Assembly: GCA_965227035.1 (NCBI GenBank) | Contig: OZ245724.1 | Span: 2,666,001 to 2,730,000 of the forward strand | DNA: 64,000 bases | From: CBDDFQ01 sp965227035 | Lineage (GTDB): Bacteria > Pseudomonadota > Gammaproteobacteria > Burkholderiales > Burkholderiaceae_C | Direction of reading: 5' to 3' | Part shown: one piece after another, positions 44,885-53,048 of the stretch | Layout of the letters: every line of letters starts with the position of its first letter | How positions within the stretch are numbered: position 1 is the stretch's first letter | Made by a program: the position numbers and the translations under genes | Notes under the pieces: model-generated | The model's database searches: none | The model's input: only the letters and a program-made list of their open reading frames with translations | Told to the model about the DNA's origin: nothing

Positions 44885-45844
44885 ATGTCGCAGACCGATT
44901 GGTATTTGCAGATCAACCTCAAGGCGCGGCACTTGCGCCTGCTTGTCGCACTGGACGACTTCGGTAATCTCAAACAGGTGGCCGACATTTCACATGTCAC
45001 CGTTCCTGCTGTATCAAAGGCACTGGCAGAACTCGAAAAAGGTTTGGGCCTCGAGCTGTTCTCCCGCACGAATCAAGGCTTGAGGCCCACCGTCTACGGC
45101 GAGTGCCTGATACGACACGCCCGATCGATGCTGGTAGACATACATCACGCACGAGACGAGTTGCGAGCCCTCAGCTCGGGAGCCGAGGGGAAAATTCACG
45201 TCGGCGTTTTCCCGGCTTGGACAGCGGTGCTGCTACCGACAGCGCTGGCTTTGCTCAAACAGCGAGCTCCAGGAACCAATGTGTTGGTGCGCGAAGGAAC
45301 TGCCACCACGCTACTGCCCGATCTGTGGCAAGGCAAGCTCGACGTCGTAGTAGGCCGTCTGCCGCCGCGTCACGATATCAACGGACTCGACGAAATCGAA
45401 TTGCTCGAGGAGCCTGTCGCGCTGCTCACCAGTCCGGCGCATCCGCTGGCCAAAAAGAAACGGTTGAAATGGTCCGATCTCATGAGTTATCCGTGGGTTT
45501 TGCCGCCCGCAGGCTCCCTGCTTCGCGACCCCTTCGAGCGGATTCTCGAGCGTCATGGCTTGACCCTTTCGAACAACTATATCGAGACGCTCTCTACGCA
45601 CCTTGCGCGGTCATATCTGCATATGACCGATGCCATCGGAGTCATGGCGGGCGGTGTCGCGAGGGATCCTGCTCTACCGCTCTACGTACTTCCATTGACG
45701 CTTCCCAGACTTATCAGGCCAGCGGGTGTGATGTGGAACAAGAATCGGGCGCTGACACCTGGAGCACAGTTGATGGTCGACTGCCTGAAAGAGGCCGCTG
45801 GCCAGATCAAGGCAAAGGTCGACCCGACTCCGGCAGACCTTTGA
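44885..45844 (+). CDS. LysR family transcriptional regulator
   Basis: 319-aa LysR regulator, with the winged HTH at about 15-75 (LRLLVALDDFGNLKQVADIS, TVPAVSKALAELEKGLG) and an effector domain after about 95. It resembles the GbpR/PcaQ/LigR branch used for aromatic-acid operons. AAGGA precedes the ATG. Placed within the ring-cleavage cluster, transcribed like ligK, and convergent with the Bug receptor; probable activator of this cluster in response to a pathway intermediate. Confidence 0.9.
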   Translation: MSQTDWYLQINLKARHLRLLVALDDFGNLKQVADISHVTVPAVSKALAELEKGLGLELFSRTNQGLRPTVYGECLIRHARSMLVDIHHARDELRALSSGAEGKIHVGVFPAWTAVLLPTALALLKQRAPGTNVLVREGTATTLLPDLWQGKLDVVVGRLPPRHDINGLDEIELLEEPVALLTSPAHPLAKKKRLKWSDLMSYPWVLPPAGSLLRDPFERILERHGLTLSNNYIETLSTHLARSYLHMTDAIGVMAGGVARDPALPLYVLPLTLPRLIRPAGVMWNKNRALTPGAQLMVDCLKEAAGQIKAKVDPTPADL

Positions 45845-45861
45845 TTTCCGCCGATCGACGC

Positions 45862-46854
45862 TTAGTCCGGAATCGCAAGATCGATGCCGGCGGCCTTGAC
45901 TGCGCTTGCGGCGCGCGCCTCTTCCGCCTTCACGAAAGTTGCAAATGCGGCTCTGGACATTGAGGGTGGATTCTGTCCCAGCTGGCTTAACTTCTCGCGC
46001 ATATCGGGCTCGTTCATCGCAGAAGAAATTTCTTTGTTCAACAGGTTGACGATGTCGGTCGGCATTTTCGCTGGGCCGAACACGCCGAACCACGGTGCGA
46101 GCGTGTAGCCGGGCAGCCCGGCCTCCTCCATCGTCGGTACATCAGGCAAGGTGCTCAAGCGTGTGGTGCCGGTCTGCGCAAGTACCCGGAGCTTGCCAGC
46201 TTGCACTTGCGGCATCACGAGACCGGGTGCCTGAAAGCTCATCATGACCTGCCCTGAAATGACATCGTTAAGCGCTTGCGACATGCCGCGATATGGCACG
46301 TGCAGCGTCTTGATGCCAGCAGACTCGTTGAACATTTCTGCAGCCAGGTGCATGGCAGTTCCAACCCCCGGAGACGCATAGGTAACGCTATTGGGCTTTT
46401 GCTTTGCCAGCGCGATCAGTTCCTTGACGGACGTCGCGGGCACCGAGCTGTTCACGAACAAAACGATGCCGGTCGGATCAGATGCGATGGCGATCGGCGT
46501 GAAGTCGCGATCGATGTTGTAAGGGATCTTTTTATACAGCGCCGGATTGGTGGTGTGGATCGTATTCGTCAGCAGAATGGTGTAGCCGTCTGGCGCCGCT
46601 TTTGCTACCGCATCGGTACCGATGATGCCCGCAGCGCCACCCTTGTTGTCGATGATCACCGGTTGCTTGAGGCTCTTGGATAACTTGTCGCCAAGCATTC
46701 GGGCCAACACATCGGTGGCTCCCCCGGGCGGGAACGGAACGACAAGCCGTATAGGCTTTTCGGGGTAGGCGGCATTTGCCGTGCTCGCCATGCCAACGAT
46801 TCCAATCGCACCGAAGAGGCTCAGTGCCAACGTTTTCATCCAGATATGTTTCAT
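45862..46854 (-). CDS. Tripartite tricarboxylate transporter receptor (Bug family)
   Basis: 330-aa periplasmic receptor with a signal peptide (MKHIWMKTLALSLFGAIGIV, ending ANA), then YPEKPIRLVVPFPPGGATDV, GGAAGIIGTDAVAKAAPDGY and LHVPYRGMSQALNDVISGQV. GGAG is well placed before the ATG. It is the last gene of a leftward operon with the dioxygenase-like and decarboxylase-like genes, so it probably binds an aromatic acid, as the terephthalate receptor TphC does. TctA/TctB subunits are not in the window. Confidence 0.93.
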   Translation of the reverse strand: MKHIWMKTLALSLFGAIGIVGMASTANAAYPEKPIRLVVPFPPGGATDVLARMLGDKLSKSLKQPVIIDNKGGAAGIIGTDAVAKAAPDGYTILLTNTIHTTNPALYKKIPYNIDRDFTPIAIASDPTGIVLFVNSSVPATSVKELIALAKQKPNSVTYASPGVGTAMHLAAEMFNESAGIKTLHVPYRGMSQALNDVISGQVMMSFQAPGLVMPQVQAGKLRVLAQTGTTRLSTLPDVPTMEEAGLPGYTLAPWFGVFGPAKMPTDIVNLLNKEISSAMNEPDMREKLSQLGQNPPSMSRAAFATFVKAEEARAASAVKAAGIDLAIPD

Positions 46855-46902
46855 GTCTCGCTCCGTTATTTTTTCGTTCGTCTCAGTTCAGTCGCTATCA
46901 AG

Positions 46903-47970
46903 TCATTTGCTTTTTACCCACTGCCCGAAGGTCCAGCCACCTCCAGTACCTGCAGTACTTCGCGCTGTGGGCACGTAGTCGATCAAGTCGAATCTGTGGT
47001 CCTGACAGGCGCCCGCAGCCACGATCCAATTTCGTATTTCGCCGGTAGGCGAATCAAGCCGCGGCAAGTTTTCAAGAATCGACCGATCGTTGTCCTGCAG
47101 ACCTTTGATGACCAGTCTGTCGAGTTGCTCATCGAGGACGAAATGGCTCAGCCCGCCTGAAGCCACCAACAGGACTCTTTGATCGGTCGGATACGCATCG
47201 ATCAGCTTTCGAAGTGCTGCACCGAAGTCGAAGCATCGCCGTCCGGTAGGACGATTCGGCGGATAACAAGTGTTGACGAACACGGGGACCATCGGGATCA
47301 GCTTGTTGTCCAGAACGGATTTGGTGACGTATGCAAATCCGTGCGGCATTCCTTTTTTGCCAGGCGCGCGGGTTCTTTTTTCTTCGATGAATCCGGAAGG
47401 ACCGACGCTTCCGCCGTACTCGTCACGCATGTATCGAAAGTGAGCGATATCGAAATCGTGATCGGTCAAGCCCGCAATGAGGTACTCGCCCATTGCCGCG
47501 TCGACCGGGACTTCCAGTTCGAGTTCTCCCCAGCCGCGCTGGAATGTCGAAAACAATGGGTGAGCGCCCGGTCGATGCGTTTTCCAGGGATACAGATTCC
47601 ACGAGTCGCCCCAGTAGATGGAGAGCGCGGGCATGTTGTCGTCGAAAAAGAGTTCTTCCTGATCGTCACTGATGACCATTACGACATCCGGCTTCAGGTC
47701 GTCGACAATGCCGCGCATTTTTGCCGCCGCAGCTTGCATGCGTTCGTATTTCGCAGCGAATACTTCAGCCGACAACTCGTTCAGCAACGAAGGGTTCGTG
47801 GCTGCTACCTCCTCGATCAGCGTTGCATAAGGTGTGATCTTTCCCGTCACTGGCGACAACAGTTCGTTGTTCGTCACATCGACAATTTCGGAGTGTTTTT
47901 GCCAGTATTCGACTTCAAGGAACATGGGCGGGGAATGTGAGGTTCCCACTGCGCCTACCAACTTCGCCAT
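46903..47970 (-). CDS. LigB-superfamily extradiol dioxygenase-like protein with altered iron site
   Basis: 355-aa member of the class III (LigB/DODA-type) extradiol dioxygenase superfamily. Present: first iron ligand H12 (GTSHSPPM), the catalytic-base region SGGLSHFVLDE, and the acidic ligand region GEIRNWIVAAGA. The second iron ligand, His in the LigB segment YNDHA, is replaced here by D-D-Q (ISDDQEELFF, about 101-110), so metal binding may differ. No LigA subunit gene adjoins it. AGGAG precedes the ATG. In an operon with a decarboxylase-like gene and a Bug receptor. It may cleave a catechol, or have another function. Confidence 0.82.
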   Translation of the reverse strand: MAKLVGAVGTSHSPPMFLEVEYWQKHSEIVDVTNNELLSPVTGKITPYATLIEEVAATNPSLLNELSAEVFAAKYERMQAAAAKMRGIVDDLKPDVVMVISDDQEELFFDDNMPALSIYWGDSWNLYPWKTHRPGAHPLFSTFQRGWGELELEVPVDAAMGEYLIAGLTDHDFDIAHFRYMRDEYGGSVGPSGFIEEKRTRAPGKKGMPHGFAYVTKSVLDNKLIPMVPVFVNTCYPPNRPTGRRCFDFGAALRKLIDAYPTDQRVLLVASGGLSHFVLDEQLDRLVIKGLQDNDRSILENLPRLDSPTGEIRNWIVAAGACQDHRFDLIDYVPTARSTAGTGGGWTFGQWVKSK

Positions 47971-48036
47971 CTCGTCTCCTGTTTATTCCGATCGTTTTCT
48001 TCTTTGTCTACTTTGCATTCCTGCCGATGGCGCAGC

Positions 48037-48942
48037 CTAAGCCGGCTCCCAATCGTGGAGCAGATCCATCGGGCGCGGCACAGGTGCAATCATTCCCTGA
48101 CGAACCATGGTTGCTACCAGCGCCTCCCACATGCGTGAATTGGCCTTGCGACCGCTCGGGAGAGGCTCGATAGATGGGTTGATCGCTCGCAGGTCTCCGA
48201 TCACTCCGGCCTTAGGATCGTTTCGTGCGAGGTAGTCCTGGAGAACCTCGTGAAAACGGTTGCACACTCGATCCGGGACATCGGTGTCTTGATGACGGGA
48301 ATCGATCACGAGAAGATGGTTGGCCGGAACCACGCCGGTATCGCGCGTCCATTTCGACGCAGCCGTATCAGGATTTGAAATTAGCTGGCGGTAACCGGCT
48401 GGAATCTCATGCATGCCGATGGCTGCGTCTGCTTGGCCCGACGCAAGCAATCCTTCCAGCGTTTCGCCGCGTCGGTCGGTGGAACCTTCCGGTCTGCGAA
48501 GGCCTGGGACCGGGTCGTCTGCGATGAAGATCCATTTCACGCCGCTTAAATCGATGCCGAGATAGTCGGTGAGATAGCTGCGCGCCCACAGTGCGGTGGG
48601 CTGAGCCCAGGTTCGCACGGCGATAGTTGCGTTGGCAAGATCTTCGACGCTGCGGATTTTGGAATCATCTCGAGCCACGATTTGCCCGAGGGGATATTGG
48701 CAAAACGGGAATATCGGCAAACCGACAAGCGGCGCTCCCGCTAGCTTTGCAATCAGGAAAGAAGAAGGCGACATCTCGCAGACGTCGTAAGCGCGCTCAC
48801 GCAGCATGGCGCTCATTGCAGTAAGCAAAGCGCCCTTGTACTGCGCAATCTTGAGCGTCAGGCCGTTATGCGAGCGCTCGTCGAAGAGCGCGTCGTTGTA
48901 CTCGTATCGCCGAAAAGCGGCGGTGAGGATGAGATCCTCCAT
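48037..48942 (-). CDS. 4,5-dihydroxyphthalate decarboxylase-like protein, copy 2
   Basis: 301-aa homologue of the protein at 43902-44777, without a signal peptide. Shared pattern: YDVCEMSPSSFLIAKLAGAP in the position of FEVGEIATATYLQARF, and TALWARSYLTDYLGIDLSGV, plus a tail with WEALVATMVRQGMI. First gene of the leftward operon with the dioxygenase-like and Bug receptor genes. Likely a decarboxylase for a dihydroxylated aromatic dicarboxylate; substrate unknown and clearly diverged from copy 1. Confidence 0.75.
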   Translation of the reverse strand: MEDLILTAAFRRYEYNDALFDERSHNGLTLKIAQYKGALLTAMSAMLRERAYDVCEMSPSSFLIAKLAGAPLVGLPIFPFCQYPLGQIVARDDSKIRSVEDLANATIAVRTWAQPTALWARSYLTDYLGIDLSGVKWIFIADDPVPGLRRPEGSTDRRGETLEGLLASGQADAAIGMHEIPAGYRQLISNPDTAASKWTRDTGVVPANHLLVIDSRHQDTDVPDRVCNRFHEVLQDYLARNDPKAGVIGDLRAINPSIEPLPSGRKANSRMWEALVATMVRQGMIAPVPRPMDLLHDWEPA

Positions 48943-49119
48943 CTTGATTTGTCTCCTGCCGATGGTCTTTTTTGAGAAGCAAAGTTTGCATGCGGCATGG
49001 CGATAAGTCGATTGAGTAAGCTTTCCGGGGGGTTGAGTAAACGGTTAAATGCGTACGACGGGCACAGTTCGAAGTCCATCTTGAGCAATAGATCGTGCGC
49101 CGATCGAACTCCAAGCCGT

Positions 49120-49797
49120 CTATACCGCAGCCAACCCCTGTTTGACCTGCACTGTCAAATCGTCGGCTAATACTTCGTTCTTACCGGCCTCCAAACCGTC
49201 GAGCGCACGCTTGACGATGTCCACTGGACTGGACTTGGGCGCATCGAGACCTTTGGTCAAGTCGGTGTCGACATACGCCATGTGAAGTCCAAGCACTTGT
49301 GTTCCTTGCGAAGCCAGTTCATTGCGCAAAGAATTAGTAAGGGACCACGCCGCCGATTTGCTCGCCGAGTAGGCAGCAAGTTCGCCGCCATTGATCCATG
49401 AAGCCACTGACAGCACATTGAGGAAAGCTCCACCGCCGTTGGACTTAAGCACCGGCGCAAAGGCCTTGCTGACCCTGAGCACTCCGAAGAAATTCGTTTC
49501 GAATATTCGGCGCGCGACTTCGTCGCTGTCGTCCGACAGAAATCCACCGGGCTGCGCGATGCCTGCGTTGTTGATCACCAGCGTCACATCTGAAGCGCTG
49601 GCAGCAACTTCGGCAACCTCTTTTGCGTTGTCGACATCGAGCCTTAGCGCTTCGACGCCGTCCAGCGTCACGGTCTCCGGATTGCGAGCGCCTACATAGA
49701 CTTTCTTCGCGCCACGCGCGAGCAATTCGCGCGCAAACGCGAGTCCGATTCCTCGATTGCCGCCTGTGACTAAAGCGACTGAATTAGCGATCTTCAT
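49120..49797 (-). CDS. SDR family oxidoreductase
   Basis: 225-aa classical short-chain dehydrogenase. NAD(P)-binding TGGNRGIG (about 12-19), NNAG, catalytic Ser in NVLSVASW, and YSASK. The Tyr and Lys of the active site are in AAYSASKSAAWSL. Substrate unknown. Downstream of the MDR reductase gene on the same strand (57 bp gap) and likely controlled by the TetR gene of the same group. Confidence 0.9.
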   Translation of the reverse strand: MKIANSVALVTGGNRGIGLAFARELLARGAKKVYVGARNPETVTLDGVEALRLDVDNAKEVAEVAASASDVTLVINNAGIAQPGGFLSDDSDEVARRIFETNFFGVLRVSKAFAPVLKSNGGGAFLNVLSVASWINGGELAAYSASKSAAWSLTNSLRNELASQGTQVLGLHMAYVDTDLTKGLDAPKSSPVDIVKRALDGLEAGKNEVLADDLTVQVKQGLAAV

Positions 49798-49854
49798 AAT
49801 TTTTCCAAAAAAGTGGATGGGATTTCAAAAAACCTGCTTGACGCTTTCGAAAGC

Positions 49855-50856
49855 TCACTTGACCTTCACGACGACCTTCCCTCGCGCTCGACCGGCGTCT
49901 ACGTAAGACAGCGCTTCGTTGAGTGATTCGAAAGTGAAAACTCGGTCTATTACGGGGCGGATCACGCCGCTGTTCATGAGAGCTGCAATTTCGCTTAGCT
50001 GCGACCCGTTTGCTCTCATGAAGAGAAACGAATAATGAATACCTAAACGCTTTGCCTTGCGCCGGACGCCGGCGCTAAGAAGGCGCACGATAAATTTCAA
50101 GAAGGCGGAAGCGCCAATGCTTTCCGCGAATTCCGGGTCGGGCGGGCCGGAGATCGAAATGAGATGTCCGCCAGGCTTGAGCACCTGAAATGACTTGGCG
50201 AGCGTTGCGCCATCCTGGCTATTGAGCACTACGTCGTAGTCACTCAGAAGCTTCTCGAAGTCCTGGGACTTGTAGTCGATGACGATGTCGGCACCGAGGC
50301 CTTTGACGAGATCGATGTTCCCAGCGCTGGCAGTCGTGGCCACGGTTGCGCCAAGATGTTTGGCCAACTGAATGGCGAAAGTGCCTACGCCGCCAGAGCC
50401 AGCTTGAATGAACACCTTCTGCCCCTTGGCAAGGTGCGCCCTTTCAACCAAAGCTTGCCAGGCGGTCAAGGCAACGAGCGGCATCGCCGCCGCTTCTTCC
50501 ATCGTCAAATTGCGAGGCTTCAAAGCAAGCGAGGTTTCCTTCACCGGGACAAACTCAGCGAAGGTCCCGATTCGAAAATCGTCTACTCGCGCGTATACCT
50601 CGTCTCCCAGTTTGAATCGCTTTGCCGAAGGTCCGAGCTTGACCACCACCCCGGCAACATCGTGACCAAGAACAAGCGGCAGCTTGTAGGGGAGGATGAG
50701 TTTGAACTGGCCGTCACGTATTTTTGAATCGAGTTGATTCAAGCCTGTGGCGTGTACCTCCACCAACACCTCGTCGTCACGCAAATCCGGCATCGAGATC
50801 TCCGATTGAACCAGTGGCGCGCCTTTGCGGTACGCATTCAATAGATAGGCTTTCAT
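49855..50856 (-). CDS. NADP-dependent alcohol dehydrogenase/quinone reductase (MDR family)
   Basis: 333-aa medium-chain reductase of the zinc-free quinone oxidoreductase type. GroES-like N-domain with VLGHDVAGVVVKLGP, nucleotide-binding QAGSGGVGTFAIQLAKHLGA, and no Cys/His zinc set. Usually reduces quinones or enones with NADPH. Between a TetR gene and an SDR gene, all leftward; the group looks like a stress- or substrate-inducible reductase operon. Confidence 0.9.
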   Translation of the reverse strand: MKAYLLNAYRKGAPLVQSEISMPDLRDDEVLVEVHATGLNQLDSKIRDGQFKLILPYKLPLVLGHDVAGVVVKLGPSAKRFKLGDEVYARVDDFRIGTFAEFVPVKETSLALKPRNLTMEEAAAMPLVALTAWQALVERAHLAKGQKVFIQAGSGGVGTFAIQLAKHLGATVATTASAGNIDLVKGLGADIVIDYKSQDFEKLLSDYDVVLNSQDGATLAKSFQVLKPGGHLISISGPPDPEFAESIGASAFLKFIVRLLSAGVRRKAKRLGIHYSFLFMRANGSQLSEIAALMNSGVIRPVIDRVFTFESLNEALSYVDAGRARGKVVVKVK

Positions 50857-50969
50857 AAGCTGCTTTTATCTTTCATTTTTAACTCGCCTTGGGCCAAAGT
50901 AGCCATTTCGCATGATGATCGTCATATTTTTGAAGCAAAGATTTTGAAGGGCGGAGCCCCATTCAATCT

Positions 50970-51578
50970 TCATTCAGTCGTTGGCTGGGATAGATGTTCA
51001 AAGGCCGCCTCACACAGCGCTTCGGAAAAGTCAGGCTCATCAACTGCGCGAGAAAGCATGAGCGCACCGACCATGGTTGCCACGGTCACAAGAGCACGAT
51101 TGTGGGCACCGGGTTGCCCCCAGTCTGGCGATTGGCGCGCAACAAGATCGACCATGCCTTTGATGTGTCGGGTGGCTACTCGGCGCACTTCCGGTGTCTG
51201 GCGCACGGTCTCTGAACCCAATGCGGCCAGAGGACACCCCAGCTCCAACTGATCGACATGCCCCTTGGACAGATAAGCCGCTAACAAAGACTTCAGCGCG
51301 ACATCGGGCGGCGAGCCGTCCAGAATTTGCGATGCCTGCGAAGCTGCCTCGGAGCACGCTTGCGCAGCGGCTTTGGTCAACATATCTTCTCGCGAAGCAA
51401 AGTGAGAATAGAACCCGCCGTGCGTGAGTCCGGCATCTTTCATGATGTCGGCGACACTCGTGCCCGCATAGCCATCGCGTCGAATTGCGCGTGCCGCAAC
51501 CGACACGATTCGTTGATGGGTTGCGTCCTTGTTAAGACTTCGGCTACTTTGGCTTTCTTTTGGCATGACGGTTATCAT
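50970..51578 (-). CDS. TetR/AcrR family transcriptional regulator
   Basis: 202-aa TetR regulator: HTH with TSVADIMKDAGLTHGGFYSH and FASREDML, then a C-terminal domain containing GCPLAALGSETVRQTPEVR, typical of the LmrA/YxaF-like group. Two in-frame ATGs (51578 and 51566); neither has a clear ribosome site. A perfect inverted repeat overlaps the start region and may be its own operator. It lies upstream of the MDR and SDR genes that it probably represses. Confidence 0.9.
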   Translation of the reverse strand: MITVMPKESQSSRSLNKDATHQRIVSVAARAIRRDGYAGTSVADIMKDAGLTHGGFYSHFASREDMLTKAAAQACSEAASQASQILDGSPPDVALKSLLAAYLSKGHVDQLELGCPLAALGSETVRQTPEVRRVATRHIKGMVDLVARQSPDWGQPGAHNRALVTVATMVGALMLSRAVDEPDFSEALCEAAFEHLSQPTTE

Positions 51579-51590
51579 ACAAGAAACCGT
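51568..51590. promoter_or_regulatory. Candidate TetR operator (inverted repeat)
   Basis: ACGGTT at 51568-51573 and AACCGT at 51585-51590, a perfect 6-bp dyad with an 11-bp spacer, covering the start codons of the TetR gene. Its position suits autoregulation; no binding evidence. Confidence 0.45.
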
Positions 51591-51623
51591 GCGACGAAAC
51601 CTAATGAGGGAATTCCGGTTACC

Positions 51624-52034
51624 TCACTCGTCCGTAATACGGTAACCACGGGCGTCGGTCTTGACGCCAGGTTTGTAGTTCACGACTCGATCCGGTGAAA
51701 TGTGAATGCCAAGCAGGCGTGTGACTTGCCCGCTAGCCGTGGTGAAGGCATGCCAGGTGTGGGGCAGGAGCTCGACACAGTCGCCCTGTCCAAGCACCAC
51801 CTTCTGAATACCGTCGAGCTCGATACTGAATTCCGCTCCGCCTTCGAGAACCATGAGGTATTCGATATAGGGATGGCTATGTACGGGCACGTGGTAGTCG
51901 GACTGGCAGTTCTGCAAGGCGATGCGAATGGGGGTGCTGCCTTCGTTGTCGCCGATGAGAACCTTCAGGTCGCTCATGGGACCATAAGAAATGAGTTCCG
52001 CTTCGGAAATTTTCTTAACGTTGAATCCACTCAT
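51624..52034 (-). CDS. Cupin domain protein
   Basis: 136-aa single-domain cupin from ATG 52034, with AGGA upstream. Metal-binding pattern: HVPVHSHPYIEYLMVLEG (His-x-His and Glu) and the second motif ELLPHTWHAF. Small cupins next to aromatic genes often bind or isomerise pathway intermediates, or act as dioxygenases, but no function can be assigned here. Divergent from the ring-hydroxylation operon and 45 bp upstream of the TetR gene on the same strand. Confidence 0.85.
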   Translation of the reverse strand: MSGFNVKKISEAELISYGPMSDLKVLIGDNEGSTPIRIALQNCQSDYHVPVHSHPYIEYLMVLEGGAEFSIELDGIQKVVLGQGDCVELLPHTWHAFTTASGQVTRLLGIHISPDRVVNYKPGVKTDARGYRITDE

Positions 52035-52211
52035 ATTCAATTTCCTCGGGGGTTAGAAGGCTTAGGAGAACTTGCCTCTTTTCGTACCATACTACTGCAG
52101 GACATCGAGAGTACTTATCAGATTCTCGCCCATGCGCGCCATGCCCTTACGTCGGGTTTTTAGCGTTGCAAGCGAAAGCCGGATTACGTTGAAAAAATTT
52201 AAAGGTGCTTG
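52035..52211. promoter_or_regulatory. Divergent promoter region, cupin / dihydrodiol dehydrogenase operon
   Basis: 177 bp between the leftward cupin gene and the rightward aromatic operon; the promoter for the Rieske dioxygenase operon must be here. No clear operator recognised. Confidence 0.4.
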
Positions 52212-52982
52212 ATGCCAGATCAACTGAAGGGGAAAGTTGCCATCGTCACAGGGGCAGCTAGCGGGATCGGACGGGCAGTCGCAGAGCGATTCATGAGAGA
52301 AGGGGCCAGCGTTGTCGGCCTCAGTCGCGATGACGTGTCGCCAAGCGCTCAGCTTCCCTTGAGCAGCTTCCTGGCCGTCACAGGCGATGTGCGCTCGCCG
52401 GAAAGCAATCAGGAGGCGGTCGATCTCGCATTGCGCGAATTCGGACGACTCGATGTGTTTGTGGGCAATGCCGGTGTCTACGATGAGCGCAGGCGCTTGA
52501 CCACGTTCGAGCCGCACGAGTTGATTGCAGCGTTCGACGAACTCTTCGGGATCAACGTCAAGGGCTACATGCTGGGAGCGCTGACCGCTGCGCCTCACCT
52601 CGCAAAAACGCGTGGCTCCATCATTTTCACGAGTTCGGTTTCGGGCGCTCATGCGGGATTCGGCGGACCGCTTTACGTCGCCGCAAAACACGCAATCAAC
52701 GGACTCACCAAACAGCTCTCGCTGGAGCTCGCGCCGGATGTACGCGTCAATGCAGTCGCGCCAGGTTACGTGCCCACGGAACTACGGGGGCTCGACCAGC
52801 ACGGCGGCAAAAAAGTCACGTCGGCACCGCAGGAAGCCGACCTCCCCTTGCAAGTCATCGGGCAAGCCGACGACTACGCTTCGGCCTACGTCTTTCTCGC
52901 GTCGGACGAGTGCTCTCGAATTGCAACCGGCACCGTGTTGCAGCTCGACGGCGGCACGTCGATTCGTGGTCCTCGCGGCTAA
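52212..52982 (+). CDS. cis-Dihydrodiol dehydrogenase-like SDR (BphB type)
   Basis: 256-aa SDR with VTGAASGIGRAVAERF, FVGNAGVYD, INVKGYMLG, catalytic S in FTSSVSG and Y-x3-K in PLYVAAKHAINGL. The combination GNAGVYD, INVKGY and GGPLYVAAKHAI is characteristic of BphB/HcaB-type dehydrogenases that turn cis-dihydrodiols into catechols with NAD. Start ATG 52212 follows AAAGGTG. First gene of the operon with the Rieske alpha/beta and LigBA genes, in the expected pathway order. Confidence 0.88.
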   Translation: MPDQLKGKVAIVTGAASGIGRAVAERFMREGASVVGLSRDDVSPSAQLPLSSFLAVTGDVRSPESNQEAVDLALREFGRLDVFVGNAGVYDERRRLTTFEPHELIAAFDELFGINVKGYMLGALTAAPHLAKTRGSIIFTSSVSGAHAGFGGPLYVAAKHAINGLTKQLSLELAPDVRVNAVAPGYVPTELRGLDQHGGKKVTSAPQEADLPLQVIGQADDYASAYVFLASDECSRIATGTVLQLDGGTSIRGPRG

Positions 52983-53048
52983 TGCTCGTTCGCAATCGAT
53001 TGCTCCAGACTCCACACTCCTCATTCAAACAATGTCTAAGGTCACTAC

